DNA of 64,000 bases from Lecanosticta acicola (Eukaryota; Ascomycota; Dothideomycetes; Mycosphaerellales; Mycosphaerellaceae). This document shows, in pieces, positions 20,847-32,292 of this stretch. The stretch is taken from positions 186,001-250,000 of the forward strand of contig CAVMBE010000020.1 of the NCBI GenBank assembly GCA_963674455.1, written 5' to 3'. Made by a program: the position numbers and the translations under genes. Numbering within the stretch: position 1 is the first letter of the stretch; each line of letters begins with the position of its first letter. A model generated the notes under the pieces. It worked only from the letters and a program-made list of their open reading frames with translations, had not been told where the DNA came from and did no database searches.

Positions 20847-22125
20847 GACTGTGACGGCTGACAGTGTTTTCGAGGGTGGAATATATTATCTGGAGGTGTC
20901 GAGTCGGGTCGGTCTGAAGAGAAATGGTGTCGAGAGGTCTTGGAGAAGCCTTGGGCCGCGTTTCTGAATAATTGGAGTCCTTGGATATCGCTTTACCAGC
21001 AACGAGTATAGAAGCTTTTTCCTGGATTTGTACGGGGAGAAGTCGCTAATTAAGGCTTTGAGTGACTTGGGGTATTGCGAGAATTCACTGGCATCAGTGA
21101 AAGACCGCTAAGTCCAAGTTCATAGTCGACAACAACAAAGCATTGTCTCGCAAACACGAGCTTGCTGTAATACCATGACTTCTATAGAGGCGTCAAGGCT
21201 GGAGCAGCGCAACGGCACTTCGTAAGATCCGATAAGTGAGCGGCAGAGCTTGAAAGCTGTCGGCGCTCCGACAAGGTAGAGTCAACGGCGCTCAGCAATG
21301 CTGCCATGGGAATGCCACTTATACGATCGATGAATGTCTTACGCTGTCTGTTCGCTTAATGCAAAATGTGAGATTTAAAGTAAGAGCAAAGCCCTTACGC
21401 CTCTTTGAACGCTTCATGAGACAAGTGCGATAATGAGACAACAAAGCCGCATCCCGTCCAACAATCATTCGATACGTTTGTAGAGAACACAACACGACCA
21501 CTAAGGTCTCATAACTCGACTAAGGGGTTATAGGCAATTGGACACGACCCTTCTTTGTGATAAGACTCTGCGAGCGCTTCATTAATCTATTGAATTCCCG
21601 GCCTCTACAACCTGTAATAGTCCATATTTTCATTGTAGAATCTACAGGCAATCTCTTCCTTAATATATAATAATATTCAGATTTGTACGCTAGCGTTTCG
21701 TGGAGGCATTGCCTGTGATTTCGAGCGTTGGCTAGGCGACTTGACGACGGGGAATCTAAATGGCTCCTGTCAAATATTGATGGGTAAGGGTACGTCACGA
21801 AGCGCTGAACATTCACTTGATCCACGTGAATGGCACGCTGATGACGCTTCTCCTAATCGGGAAGGAGCGCGAACGAGAACGCGCTTCTCGAGCGCTTCAC
21901 ATCTCACCAACTTTGATACAAACCACCACGCTACGGAACAACAACAACTTATGCGATTGTTACCACCCCAGTCCCCTTTCAAACCCGCGCGCACGCTTCA
22001 TCACCTCACGATCCCTGCGATAGCCATGCAACTACACCCTAGACTTCGCGAACTTCTAAGACTCCAATTTTCCGTCACAAAATCCGAAGAATATCAACCT
22101 CTCCTTCTTCTTCCACGACCTCACA
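20847..22125. other. Intergenic, upstream of the 22126 gene
   Basis: About 1.3 kb between divergent genes with no supported coding sequence. A GC-rich imperfect inverted sequence (GCGCGAACGAGAACGCGC) lies at 21868-21885, about 240 bases before the next ATG. Only short frames are present. Confidence 0.4.
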
Positions 22126-24792
22126 ATGTCTACCGGACAAAATCAGTACGGATTCGAGTCGCTCGCCGACGGTGTCGTTCGCGTCTGCGGCTTCTGTCAA
22201 CTCGAGCACCCTAACGAGTTCGACTGTCTTGCTGCCATGCTTGACGAAAGTATCCCTGAAGCTGACTTCGAGCCTGCCGAGCCGGACATTGACGACCTCA
22301 CTAATGACGAATTGGCGCACGTAATGTCTACAATGGGGCAAGAGGTTTCTGCATGGAGAGCGCAACAAAACTTCGCCTTCGAAGAAGCTCGCGGCGGTGT
22401 GGAGGCCCACGGGGAGAACAATATGCTGAGCACTGGTGGTATCGCAATTGAGAACGTCCCAGACGGCAATGAACTCTACTTGGAAGCTTCTATGCCTCAA
22501 GGTGCCCCGTACAATCCAGGTCGCTATGGAACGCCTCCCTACTACAGCACTGCCGGCGACTCGAACCTTGGGGGAGATTTTGAGCCTTATTATGATCTTC
22601 CACTCGAGTCAAATGTAAGCTACGCCGCGCCTGTTACGCCTAAGGTGGCTTTGATGCCTGGAAAAGCCGCCGCTGAGCATACTGCGAGCGGCATCGGAGC
22701 TATGCCTCCCGACAATGGGTCCACACCGCCACGCATCAATCATCGAATGAATGACGTGGAGCGCGAGACCATGTCCAAGCTATCTCATCAAGATCTCTCG
22801 CGATCCGTCGATCCTCCAACCAAGGAGCCATTCGTGTCGTCCAACAATCCAGAGGGTTCTGTGAAGAGAAAGCTCGAGCAGGACTCTCGTGCTGTATTCC
22901 AGACCTTCGATGAAGATGGAACGGTTGCTACTACAGCTATGGCGCCCGGCGAGTTCAACATGCCGCGCGACTCTCTAGCTGCAGGCGAGCCCACAACGGT
23001 GAAGCCGACAGTCTCTGAAATTGTCCAGTCAACAAAGAGCCTCAATCGGCCTAACAAAGAGAGAAAGCGCAAAGCTCATTCGACAGCAACTTCCGCTAAG
23101 GCGCTTTCATCGACTACGGCTGCCACAGATCCCCCTGATGCGGCATCACTAGCAACAGCTCCACAAGCTACTGCATCTGCCGATACCAACGAAGCCCCGG
23201 ACGCTTCCTCTGCTGCCGATTCTGAGTTCTTTAGCACAATCAAAGAAGCTGAATACTGGTTTCAACTTAACCGAGAGCCTAAAGGGAAGCCCGACATTGA
23301 CGGTGACGACTATGAAACTTTTGGAGAGTGCCAAATCTTGGGAAAGGCGCGAGATTTGTTTCAAATGCTGGAAACCGCTCATGGCCCCCCAAAGGAGGAA
23401 TAGAACGAGAAAATCAAGGAGTACTTCAAGCAGAATCAGAGGAACTCACTCGCTGCCATGAAGCGAATGAAGAAGGCTCCGGGAGGGTTAAAGCAGATGC
23501 AGTACCACTGTGTGAAGGCCGCTGAAGCAATCTACAAGGTGCACAGCGAGGGAGTACCGGAATCACACGTCGACAGGACGAAGTACGCGAAGTCAACCTC
23601 TGGATACTACTCGAACATGGAGTTGACATGTGGCGCGCGATTTCTGCAAGTGGAGGCCGTCGTGAGAGGTAATAAGTCTATTGCCAAGCGGCTTGCTCAG
23701 GGCGACTACCTTCATGTCTCGCGGAACCCAGAGGACTGTCTACAGCGAGAAATGGCCAACATCTACGTCAACGATGGACGCGAGATTAATAAGAAGGAGG
23801 AGCGCGAGGCGGAGGAGCTGGCTCGAGCAGCAGGCACAGCTGCTGAAGCAATCGGCAACGGCAATGAAGATGCTGACGAGCCACCTAAGAAGACTCGCAC
23901 CAAGTCAAAGAAGCGGGCTGCTGAAGAAGCAGATGAGCCAAAGCCGAAGCGACGTAAGAGTAGTAGGATTGCAGCGGAAGGCGACGTCAATGTCGATCAA
24001 GAAGTGTCCTCAACGATGGGCGTGCAGGCCTCAGCCGATGTTCTGAGGAAAGGGGCGTCAAATCCGGCTGCATCCTCTTCTTACCCAGTGCCAAACTCTA
24101 CGGCACCACAATGCACGATGATTGCAAATCCCCAGCAAGGCACCAAGAGAGAGGAGATCGCCACTACTGATGGTGAAGCTGAAGCTGGCGTGACGATGGC
24201 GGATCGTGTACAGCGGGAGCGTGCTGCCGCGCACGGTCGACTCATGCGTGCGCAGAGAACGATACAAACAGACACTCGAGCCACAAACGTTGACGGAGTT
24301 TACGGTGACAACACTATGTCCGCAACATACTCGAGCCCGGCGTACCGCAACCACATGCCCAACGACACCGGCAGCAATGTCTGCTCCGCTGTTCCAAGCT
24401 CTTCGACGCAGTCAGGTCCTCGGAAAGGCTCAACGATGGGGCACAGATACACGAGCCAGCTGTCAAACTATGCCGCTGGTTATGGAGGCCTGTCTCCAGG
24501 TGCATCCTTTCGCTCAGGTCCGAATCATCCAGCCTTTCCAGGTGGATCAACTGGACAACCAACGATTCGGCCACCATTGCCAGGACTGTCGCGTGAGCCA
24601 TCACAACAGCCCAACTCGCCCTTGAACTACTTTCAGGCATCGCATGTGAATGGTCCAAATCCGGGCACACAGTATCCTACCGCAGACCTGACTGATAGGC
24701 CCACCCTTACACATGAAGAGCAATGGAGTATCCCTGACCAGAATCAGAGGCCCAACAGCCGAGCTTTCCACGACGATGAGGAGGAGTTGTAA
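22126..24792 (+). CDS. Nuclear-looking fungal protein, 888 codons, split by in-frame TAG
   Basis: A continuous frame from ATG 22126 to TAA 24790-24792 is broken only by TAG at 23401-23403. It leaves a 425-aa upstream product and a 444-aa downstream frame if restarted at ATG 23458. The N-terminal 370 residues are acidic to low-complexity with a basic patch (NKERKRKAH). A conserved-looking block begins near residue 370 (FFSTIKEAEYWFQLN, GKARDLFQMLETAHGPPKEE). It continues past the stop (NEKIKEYFKQNQRNSLAAM, HCVKAAEAIYKVHSEGVPES). A Lys/Arg-rich bipartite signal (KKTRTKSKKRAAEE, KPKRRKSSR) and a Ser/Pro/Gln/Tyr-rich tail follow. The same order of features occurs in the gene at 26586, so I treat them as distant paralogues. 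No Pfam-type function is recognised. The stop lies inside the conserved block. It could be a nonsense mutation, a readthrough codon or an assembly error. Confidence 0.65.
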
Positions 24793-26585
24793 TGCAACCG
24801 GCCAGAGAGACTTGCAGCGTGCAGCTGCGGGGAGGCTACCATCTCTGAGCGTAATGACATGCCGCCACAGCGCAAAACTTCGCAGCACTACAGAGCTTGT
24901 GTTGAATCCACTACAACATCAACAACCAGCGTGCATGGTTTCTCCTTCGCCATGACTGGAAGCAGCCCACAATGACATGTTGGGCTGTGGCATTGTACAT
25001 GTGACAGAGTACCTGCAACAACAACAACGAAAATCTTCCGACAGCTCATCAGCACCCATGTCTGGATCCGTAGCATTGCTCTCAAAGGACGAGCAGAGCT
25101 ATGGAACCAAAGTGAGGCGCTGTATAGGCTTTGTCATGGAAATATAGAGCACTCTACGGTCCAAGAGCTCCTTGAGGATGAACGGACCTATATGAACTTT
25201 ACAACAGAGCAATGGCGACGGTGTGTTCCAAGATATATCATATGGCCGTTGTCTTTCGATCTCCTGAAGGATGAACGAAATGACTGGCGCGTTATACAAG
25301 GGAACTGCTACACGCCGCGATGGAAATGACTTGAGTCTGTCGTATAGAGGTGGAAAGACCGGGGTCGGACATTCAGAAGATCAGAGGTGACATTCAGTAT
25401 GGTGTCGATGAACAAGAGATAGCAAGGGCACCTATCCAATGCTGATATCGAAACGGGTTTTTATTTGAGAAAACTTTCACATCGTTTCTTGATTGCATTC
25501 CTTTCTTCCTCCTTGTGTGCTCTTTGTCCGTGCTGATGTCGGCCTGCAACTGGTAAGTCTTCGGGCACCTACTTCTAATCACCAAACCAAGATGACCCCC
25601 TCGTGGGCTACCAAAGCAAGGTAATGCAAAGCAAATTCGAACACACAAACAAACATGCACGCATAGGGCGCCATGAATAGAGGCACATCATCTACTTTCA
25701 GCTCAGTGACAGGGAATAAAGCATAGTGCAGCCACGCATAGCAACGACAACAAGAACATTGTGCTCGACGCCTTTAGCGTACAGTTTCTGCTTTCTGTAT
25801 CTTTATTGCACGGAAAGATCTCGTTGATTCTTGCTAGAGCCTTTCGTTTAGCAAGATTGATCACGGTCATTGAGAAAGTTGTGAGCCAAAGGAGAAGCAA
25901 ATGCTTCTGACGGCAAACTTCTCCGTCGTCTTTTCCTATTTCTAAGGGAATCAAGCGCGCACTTCGAGCATGCTTCATTCCTAGCAGAGGAAATCGCATT
26001 TACAACTGTTTTCGACAAGTTTTGGTGTCTAACAAGCATGGCAGCTCACCCGAAGGGATTACCTTAAGATTCGTGCCTCTCTTCGCCCGGCATGGGGCCA
26101 GATACCCACGCTGGTCTCTACAAAAACATAGCTTGCGGGAGCTTCTCGCGCGCAAGCCAATTGCACAGCTCGAAAGCTCGAGCTGCTATACCCATTCACT
26201 TACATCAAAAAAGTGGGCCTATTGTCCTTGCATCTGACAATGCCTATTGTGCCTCCAGTGCATTTTGAGCGGACTCTTCACCCTTTCCTCGTATACCAAT
26301 ACCACTTCTCAGTACAATATAGCCTTCGCGATACCCTCCCTTCCTACCACATCATCTCCAGCAGAAGTCAGCATCGGGCCAACAAGCACAACCGAAGTCG
26401 ACCAACGACATTTCTTCTCAGTCTAGATCGTCCACCTCACAGATCATCAATATCTTCAGCAAGCGCACGACATCTAGTGGTCTGATCATCAACATCTTAG
26501 AACATCTCACACACGGCCTGCAATCCGAACCGTCCATAAAGTCGACCTACGCGCTCTCCCAGCTATTGAGACGGTGATCACGAAA
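24793..26585. other. Intergenic between the two paralogues, no supported gene
   Basis: About 1.8 kb without recognisable coding content. Frames under 100 codons on both strands lack motifs. The last 350 bases are C/T-rich and probably form the promoter and leader of the 26586 gene. Confidence 0.45.
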
Positions 26586-28698
26586 ATGGCCTTATCATTC
26601 GCGGTCTACCCCGACAACCAGGAGGTCTTCGATGTCGACAACATGGAAAGCGTCATAGGCGGTGACTGGACGCTCTACGATCCTTTCAACAACGGAATAG
26701 ACGGTGCGTCTGAGAGCGGAGATGAGCTATTCGACGACCGCTATACGTCCAAGGAGTACGCTACTCAGGAGGATGGTGACGGGAGTCACGTAGACGTATC
26801 CAGCATTGCTCGTCCCCATGACTCCGAAGACCTCCAAGACTCGACCGAGGAAGAGGTTCCGAAACTCGATGCCAGCTCTCGAGACGTCTCAAGCCCGCAG
26901 AAGATTGCAACGGCTGGTCTCGATCAGCAGAGTAAATATACGTCTCTGCAAACTGGTGCCTTAGAGCACGAGAACAAATCAGCTCTCGAGGCAGCGAGGA
27001 CACCGCTATCAGACGTCGCTGCAACTCCACCTTCATCTGCACCAAAGCCCAAGGGTCGCAAAGGGCAGCATAGCCACGTTCTTCTCTCGAGGTCTTCTCT
27101 CGAGGACCCCAGAGGCAGAGAAGTACGTCTATGGCGACTCCACCTCCACCATAGCTCAGGCCCGGGCATGCCTAGATGGGAATCGCGGACTCGACCTGGA
27201 TGGAAGACCTGACGACTCGGCGCAAGTCAGATGCGGCAACCACAGCTACGCCAAGGACTTGTTTGAAGCCATTCATCACCCATACGCCCCAGCTCCCGCT
27301 GACTTCAACGAAAATCAGAAAGGGTTCTACGAGGCCCAGCAAGCCAATGCTCTAATCGATGTTCAGAACCGATTCTGCACCGTCCAGGAGTGTGAATGGG
27401 CGAAGGCGCAGATAATTCTGATCATGGAGAAGGTGATTGATCTCCACGAGAAGGGCGGGATACCGGAACGCTTAATGTTGCTGCAGCAGAAGCTGGGCAA
27501 GATCAAGCCTGAAACAACCCTGACATGCTCTGAGCGCGCTGACAAGATCGTCTCCATTGCGCGTGAGAACAAGCTCATCGCCGTAGCTCTTCTTGACGGT
27601 GGTACTGCTTGCGAGGACATCATCCACGCTCCGCAAGCATCTTTGAAGCGTAGACTCGACAACGCTAAGACTAACGCCATGAAAAAGAAGCGTTTCAAGT
27701 TCGCGATCGACAATATGGAGTCTTCTGAGCAGCCAAAAGTTCAAGCGCAGGGAGGTAAGAAGGGCGGGAAGCAACGTCAGCAGACAGCACAAGCTATGTC
27801 GAATACCTCACCAGCGCTCCCAATGCCACCACCATCTACGCCACTTGCAAAGATGGGGACTCAGTCCAGCGGCGTCCAAAGCAGAAGCATCCTCCCGACA
27901 ATTGGCGATCCGACCTCCAAGACTACTGCTCAAAGCCCATCCTGGTCTGGTGGCGCGAAGAGATCTTCAAATCAGGCGTTCGAGAAGGACGAGACCTCGC
28001 CTTTGAACGCAGCTCTTACGAAGCGGCCTCGTTCACGAAAAGCCAGGGAACCTCGTCAAGCCACGCAAGTGTCGAAGCAGGGTGAGCTGCGGAGCCGGCC
28101 AGCCCCGCCACCGGCTCCAGCATTTGGACATGCACTACCGCAGTCTGCTAAGATGCATGAAGTGCACAGTAGCATATGTACGATCCAAGAAGTCCCTCAA
28201 AGCACTCTAGACCCCTCGCCTGTCTACACGAACTATGGAGATCAGTACACGCAGCCATATGCGGCCGGAAATCTCAACGCCATGATCGCAACGCAAGGCA
28301 ATGCCCATCAGTTGCAGCATGCTGCCCAAGCCGAGAGCGCAGGAGTTCAGTATCAACCCAGCTACGGCCAGGAGCAGTCACCTGCCATCGATCGACTCCA
28401 GGGCGATGGTCATTCCTATCATGCGGATGAGCGCCAGGCGATGAAATTTCCCATTTCGTATAATTTTCCGGCGGCTGTGGGCCAAGGTCAACACCACAAT
28501 TTCGTCTATGGACCGAATGCCAACGACACCGGTGTCGTCTCTCAGCAGCGTTTCAGTTACCAGAACTACTCTGAAGTCCCAGCATTTCACGACCTTTTCG
28601 ATGCGGAGTTCCTCAACGAGATCTCATATGTCGACAGCTTCGAAGAAGAGGCTGCGTTCAACAGCGTGGGAGGCGCCGGTGGAGATAAAGTCATGTGA
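26586..28698 (+). CDS. Paralogue of the 22126 gene, frameshifted by a 13-bp tandem duplication
   Basis: The first frame runs from ATG 26586 (MALSFAVYPDNQEVFDVDN). It covers an acidic Ser/Asp-rich region up to KPKGRKGQHSHVLLS near 27090, then drifts into unrelated sequence and stops at 27212. The second frame picks up at the same point (TPEAEKYVYGDSTSTIAQAR) and runs to TGA 28698. Discounting one copy of the exact 13-bp duplication (27080-27105) leaves a single 699-codon frame. The conserved block is NHSYAKDLFEAIHHPY, then NENQKGFYEAQQANALIDVQ and IILIMEKVIDLHEKGGIPE. A basic segment (KTNAMKKKRFKF), a Ser/Pro-rich region with KRPRSRKARE and a Gln/Tyr/His-rich tail follow. Function is unknown; the basic clusters suggest a nuclear protein. 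It may be a pseudogene, a polymorphic allele or an assembly artefact. Confidence 0.65.
27080..27105 (+). repeat. Exact 13-bp tandem duplication inside a coding frame
   Basis: The unit TCTTCTCTCGAGG occurs at 27080-27092 and again at 27093-27105 with no mismatch. Thirteen is not a multiple of three, so the extra copy shifts the frame by one. Discounting one copy joins two long frames exactly. This pattern fits replication slippage. Confidence 0.9.
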
Positions 28699-29136
28699 GG
28701 ATGGGTGTTGCGATGAGCTTGAGGGAAGAAGCGATGAAGACGATGGTATAGGAGGAGAAGATGTGGGATATGGGCGCAAGTAAGGGATGAAGTCGGATTT
28801 GACTTCCGAGACATATGACGCGCTAGCTAAAATAGTGCGCCGTAGCGTAAACATTCAGGTGCGAACTTTGAATGCCATTGTCTTCGCTGTCCGTCTCACA
28901 CAACCTCATCACCTTGCCTTTATTCGAGGAGAAAATCTCACTCGTCCAATATCATCATAATGAGTTCGTCATCGAAGAGAATGCTTTGCATTGAAAGCCG
29001 AACATCATTGACATGGCATGCTAGTAGGTATAGACGCCGTTTGTTGCATCGATATTCGTTCTTACCGTTTGGAGTTAAAGCCTAGGTCAATTACCAAGTC
29101 AGTCGGAGAGCTTTCTACCATCTTGCAATTCGACAC
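28699..29136. other. Convergent 3' intergenic region
   Basis: About 440 bases between the 3' ends of the paralogue and the formaldehyde-activating enzyme gene. No coding sequence or repeat is recognised. Confidence 0.35.
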
Positions 29137-29688
29137 TCACTTTGATTTGGCCGTATATGCCGCAATCAAATCCATCAAAGGCGGATTCAAGCAATCGTAT
29201 GGCTCCAATCCAACCTCCTTCAGCTTTCCTCGAACTTCTCCCATCTTGTTCGCATCAAAGCCCTGCTCAATGATGCTGCTCACGAATGCAGCGAATTGTG
29301 GCTCCTGCCAACCTTCATCCGTGCTCAGCTCCACATGGATGAAATCCAATCCCTTGAATGGATGATCCTTCTCAATGCGTCCGAACATATGCACACCGCA
29401 GTCTTTGCATGCGTTACGCTGGATTGCAGCATTGCAGTCGATGAGGGTGAGCTTGTGTCTATTGGCGGTCACAGAGAGGTTGGAGACGGGTACGACGCCG
29501 ACGACGGAGAAGAGCGCACCGGATGGCTTCCAGCACTTAGAGCAGCCACAGGCATGGTTGTGAGCAACATTGCCTTTGATCTCGACTTTGACGCGGTTGC
29601 TGAGGCAGTGGCATTCGAGAGTTCCGCCGGAAAAGTTCGGGCCGCCTTTCTCAAGGCCGTTGTCGATGAGTGGGTGGAGGCCGATCAT
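29137..29688 (-). CDS. Glutathione-dependent formaldehyde-activating enzyme (Gfa-like), 183 aa
   Basis: An intronless frame starts MIGLHPLIDNGLEKG at 29688; codons upstream in the same frame lack an ATG. The Mss4-like Gfa fold is shown by zinc-ligand motifs in order: CHCLSN (about residues 24-29), HACGCSKCWKPSGALFSVV (about 44-62) and RNACKDCGVHMFGRIE (about 91-106). FKGLDFIHVEL follows. The family catalyses or assists formation of S-hydroxymethylglutathione from formaldehyde and glutathione, the first step of formaldehyde detoxification, although some members only bind glutathione. The length is normal (about 190 aa). The enzyme is expected in the cytosol. Confidence 0.9.
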   Translation of the reverse strand: MIGLHPLIDNGLEKGGPNFSGGTLECHCLSNRVKVEIKGNVAHNHACGCSKCWKPSGALFSVVGVVPVSNLSVTANRHKLTLIDCNAAIQRNACKDCGVHMFGRIEKDHPFKGLDFIHVELSTDEGWQEPQFAAFVSSIIEQGFDANKMGEVRGKLKEVGLEPYDCLNPPLMDLIAAYTAKSK

Positions 29689-31081
29689 TTTCGCTGGTCT
29701 ACTTTTCTCGCGCAATTGATGGGCCTTGCTCTGACAGACTCGAAGTAAGTCGAGGAAAGGAGGCAGTGAGCTCTTCACGGAACTTATATTGGTCCTTCCT
29801 ACCAGGGTCAATCCATGAGCTTCAAGCGGGGTTCGAGTACGTCCTTCTCATTCCGGAAATGGAACGGCATCGCCATTTGCTGACTGCAAGGTCTCAAAGC
29901 TCCTCTCGTGCGGTTCATGCATGGATTCGGAGGGGGCTTTGCAGACGTCCTGATACTCCGCTTCGCATTGGCTTGCCGGATCAAGTTCCGATGTCCTGGG
30001 AGGTAGATTTGAAGAAGGGTTGTAATTGGCAACGCACGCCGATTCTGACAATGATACTGCGATAACAAGATCCTGAGATAGGTTTGGTCTGGGAGATGAG
30101 GAATTTCGACGAAGTGATGGTATGCTCGCCTACGCGATCGTTCACAGCTCCGCAATAGCCGGATTATCCGCAGAGATGCCGTACAATTCTGCTTCGGCAT
30201 ATTTGAGCTGATCGCATTCATAGGAAGCAATAAACACTTGTAAAATAAAAGATTCGTCCTGGATTCGGAGTCTTGCGGACGCAGCTGTTCGACCCGAGAA
30301 GCCAGTTCGCCCAACAATGCCGTTTTCAGCAGGAGAGAGGGTTGGGAAGTAAGCTGACCGCATACCATGCCAGGGCGAGTCCTTTAGGAAGCACAACGAA
30401 ACATACAAAATCGATTTGATGCAAGAGAGAGGAGACAGAGAAGAGAGAGGATATGGCGAAAGGAAGAGTGAAGTTGAAATAAGCTCGGCCTCACAGTAGT
30501 TACTCGAGGGCACCTTGATGGGCATCTTCGTCGGCTCGAGCTCTGTATCACTCAGCAGTATCAAAGGATTACTCTCTGCTTATTGCTCGTGAAGAGACGC
30601 GTTCGAGAATATTGGGATCGGTCGCTACCGCTGCGTCGGAAGATGGACTTGAGCCCAGTCGCACACGCAGCCAACCCGCTTGCTGCAGCTGGAGGCACGT
30701 TCTGCGAGCCAGGAATGTCTCAATTCATCGCAGAAGCTCGAAGTGATGGAATATGCGCTATACTGTCGTTTCTGGTATGGAATCGGGGCCTGCAAGAAAT
30801 TCACATTTGAGCTTCATTGCGGCCCGCACAAAAAGTGATTGTCACATGCGATTTCATCTCGGGTCGCCCTAGAAGCATCTATTTCCGCGAGAGATGGTTA
30901 GATCTCTTTCCACCAGATACCTACACACCGCGACGTCGAACAATCGCTCTCAACAACAAAACATCCTTTGAGAGATTGTCTACGCTCGCATAGCACGCCG
31001 AGAGTGCTCGTTGAACCCCAAGCTTCGCCAAGATATATCGTGACATCGAATCGCGCGGGCATCGCGGCATCCGCAGGCACG
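29689..31081. other. Intergenic, nothing supported
   Basis: About 1.4 kb between divergent genes. Short frames on both strands have no motifs or splice-compatible partners. It includes the promoters of the Gfa-like gene and the BTB-like gene at 31082. Confidence 0.4.
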
Positions 31082-31836
31082 ATGCAAACTGCTGCAACCG
31101 TACCAACTCAGGCTGATCAGCTGTTCGAGTGAGTACACGCGCGGACTTGGATGACGGCTTTGCTGATTGCTACCACAGGAAGCTCGAGTGCGATCGCATG
31201 ATCAAGATCTCCATTGAAGAGGAGAACACACCCGTTCTGGTACCCGAGTCCACACTACGCCGCGCCTCTCAATATTTCTGCGGTGCACTCGATCATGCCC
31301 ATCTGGGTAACGGCCAGCGCGACACTCTGAAATTTCCGGAGACGAAGCAGACTTGGAAGATTCTACTACTCTGGATCGTCACCGGCCAGGGGATTGAGTT
31401 CGAGGAATTGGATTCCGACGGATTAGATGACTCCCGACCTATTCTTCCCCTGAGTCGTGCTTGGATCGCAGCTGACAAGTACCTCATGGCCCCGTTGCAA
31501 GACAAGATCATGCTTGAGATTATCCGTGCCCTTGAATCACATGAGTTGGATATCAACACGGCGAAGGAGGTCTTTGAAAACACTGCACCAGATTCAAAGC
31601 TGCGGCGGGTGGCTGCCGAGGAGGTGACTTTTGAGCTATCTATAGGATTCCTCGAACATGAGGCTCTTCAGGCTCTGGAAAGCGCTGTGGGTGGTTCAAT
31701 GTCTGTGCTGAAGGTATACAGCCGCGTCACTGATGTTGAGGACCTCCCCAATCATCGTGCCGACCTGCCCTTGGACCTTTGGCGAGAGTATATGGTACAA
31801 GAGCGCTGCAAAGTCATTGACTGGAACGAAGTCTGA
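31082..31836 (+). CDS. BTB-like protein, tandem copy 1, 234 aa
   Basis: Two exons, 31082..31128 and 31179..31836, spliced over a 50-nt intron (GTGAGT, GCTGATT branch, CACAG). The mature start is MQTAATVPTQADQLFEKLEC. BTB-type features follow: MIKISIEEENTPVLVPESTL, RRASQYFCGALDH, TLKFPETKQTWKILLLWIVT, then a helical part (RAWIAADKYLMAPLQDKIML). This layout matches divergent fungal BTB proteins in which the strand-helix core VHK..L...S.YF is relaxed. The C-terminus ends LWREYMVQERCKVIDWNEV. The next gene on the strand (32293) is a paralogue with the intron at the same position and phase. Molecular role unknown. Confidence 0.8.
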
Positions 31837-32292
31837 GTGCAACTATCCGGAATCTTGGAACCACAACAGATGCATCTTACAACGGACGAGAGATCCAAGA
31901 AGGACATCCGCGCCAGCTACCAGTCTCTGGACCGAAGGCAGAAGATCAGAGGGAAACAATGATCTCAAGTTGGGTCAAAACATGAGAGTACTGGAGGGAG
32001 AACTTGGATTGATGTTGGGTTCAGCCAGGGTGCTTTCACAATTGGACCTCGAGATACTAAACGAAGTCCATCTTCACATGCTTTCCCCTTGAGGCGCTCA
32101 TGTGATTAGTATCGAAGGCTAGATAACTGCTCAATGTCACATGCTGCCGCGAGTGCGAGCTACCCATACTTAGGTCTCGACGTCAACTCCATCTCTTACC
32201 TTTACACCTCACCATCCACACCATCAACAATCCAACATCCACCAAGCTCGTCAGCTCTACTACTTCACCACGATTATCTACCCACAAGCGGC
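31837..32292. other. Spacer between tandem BTB-like copies
   Basis: About 450 bases with the 3' end of copy 1 and a C/A/T-rich leader for copy 2. No coding content recognised. Confidence 0.35.
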
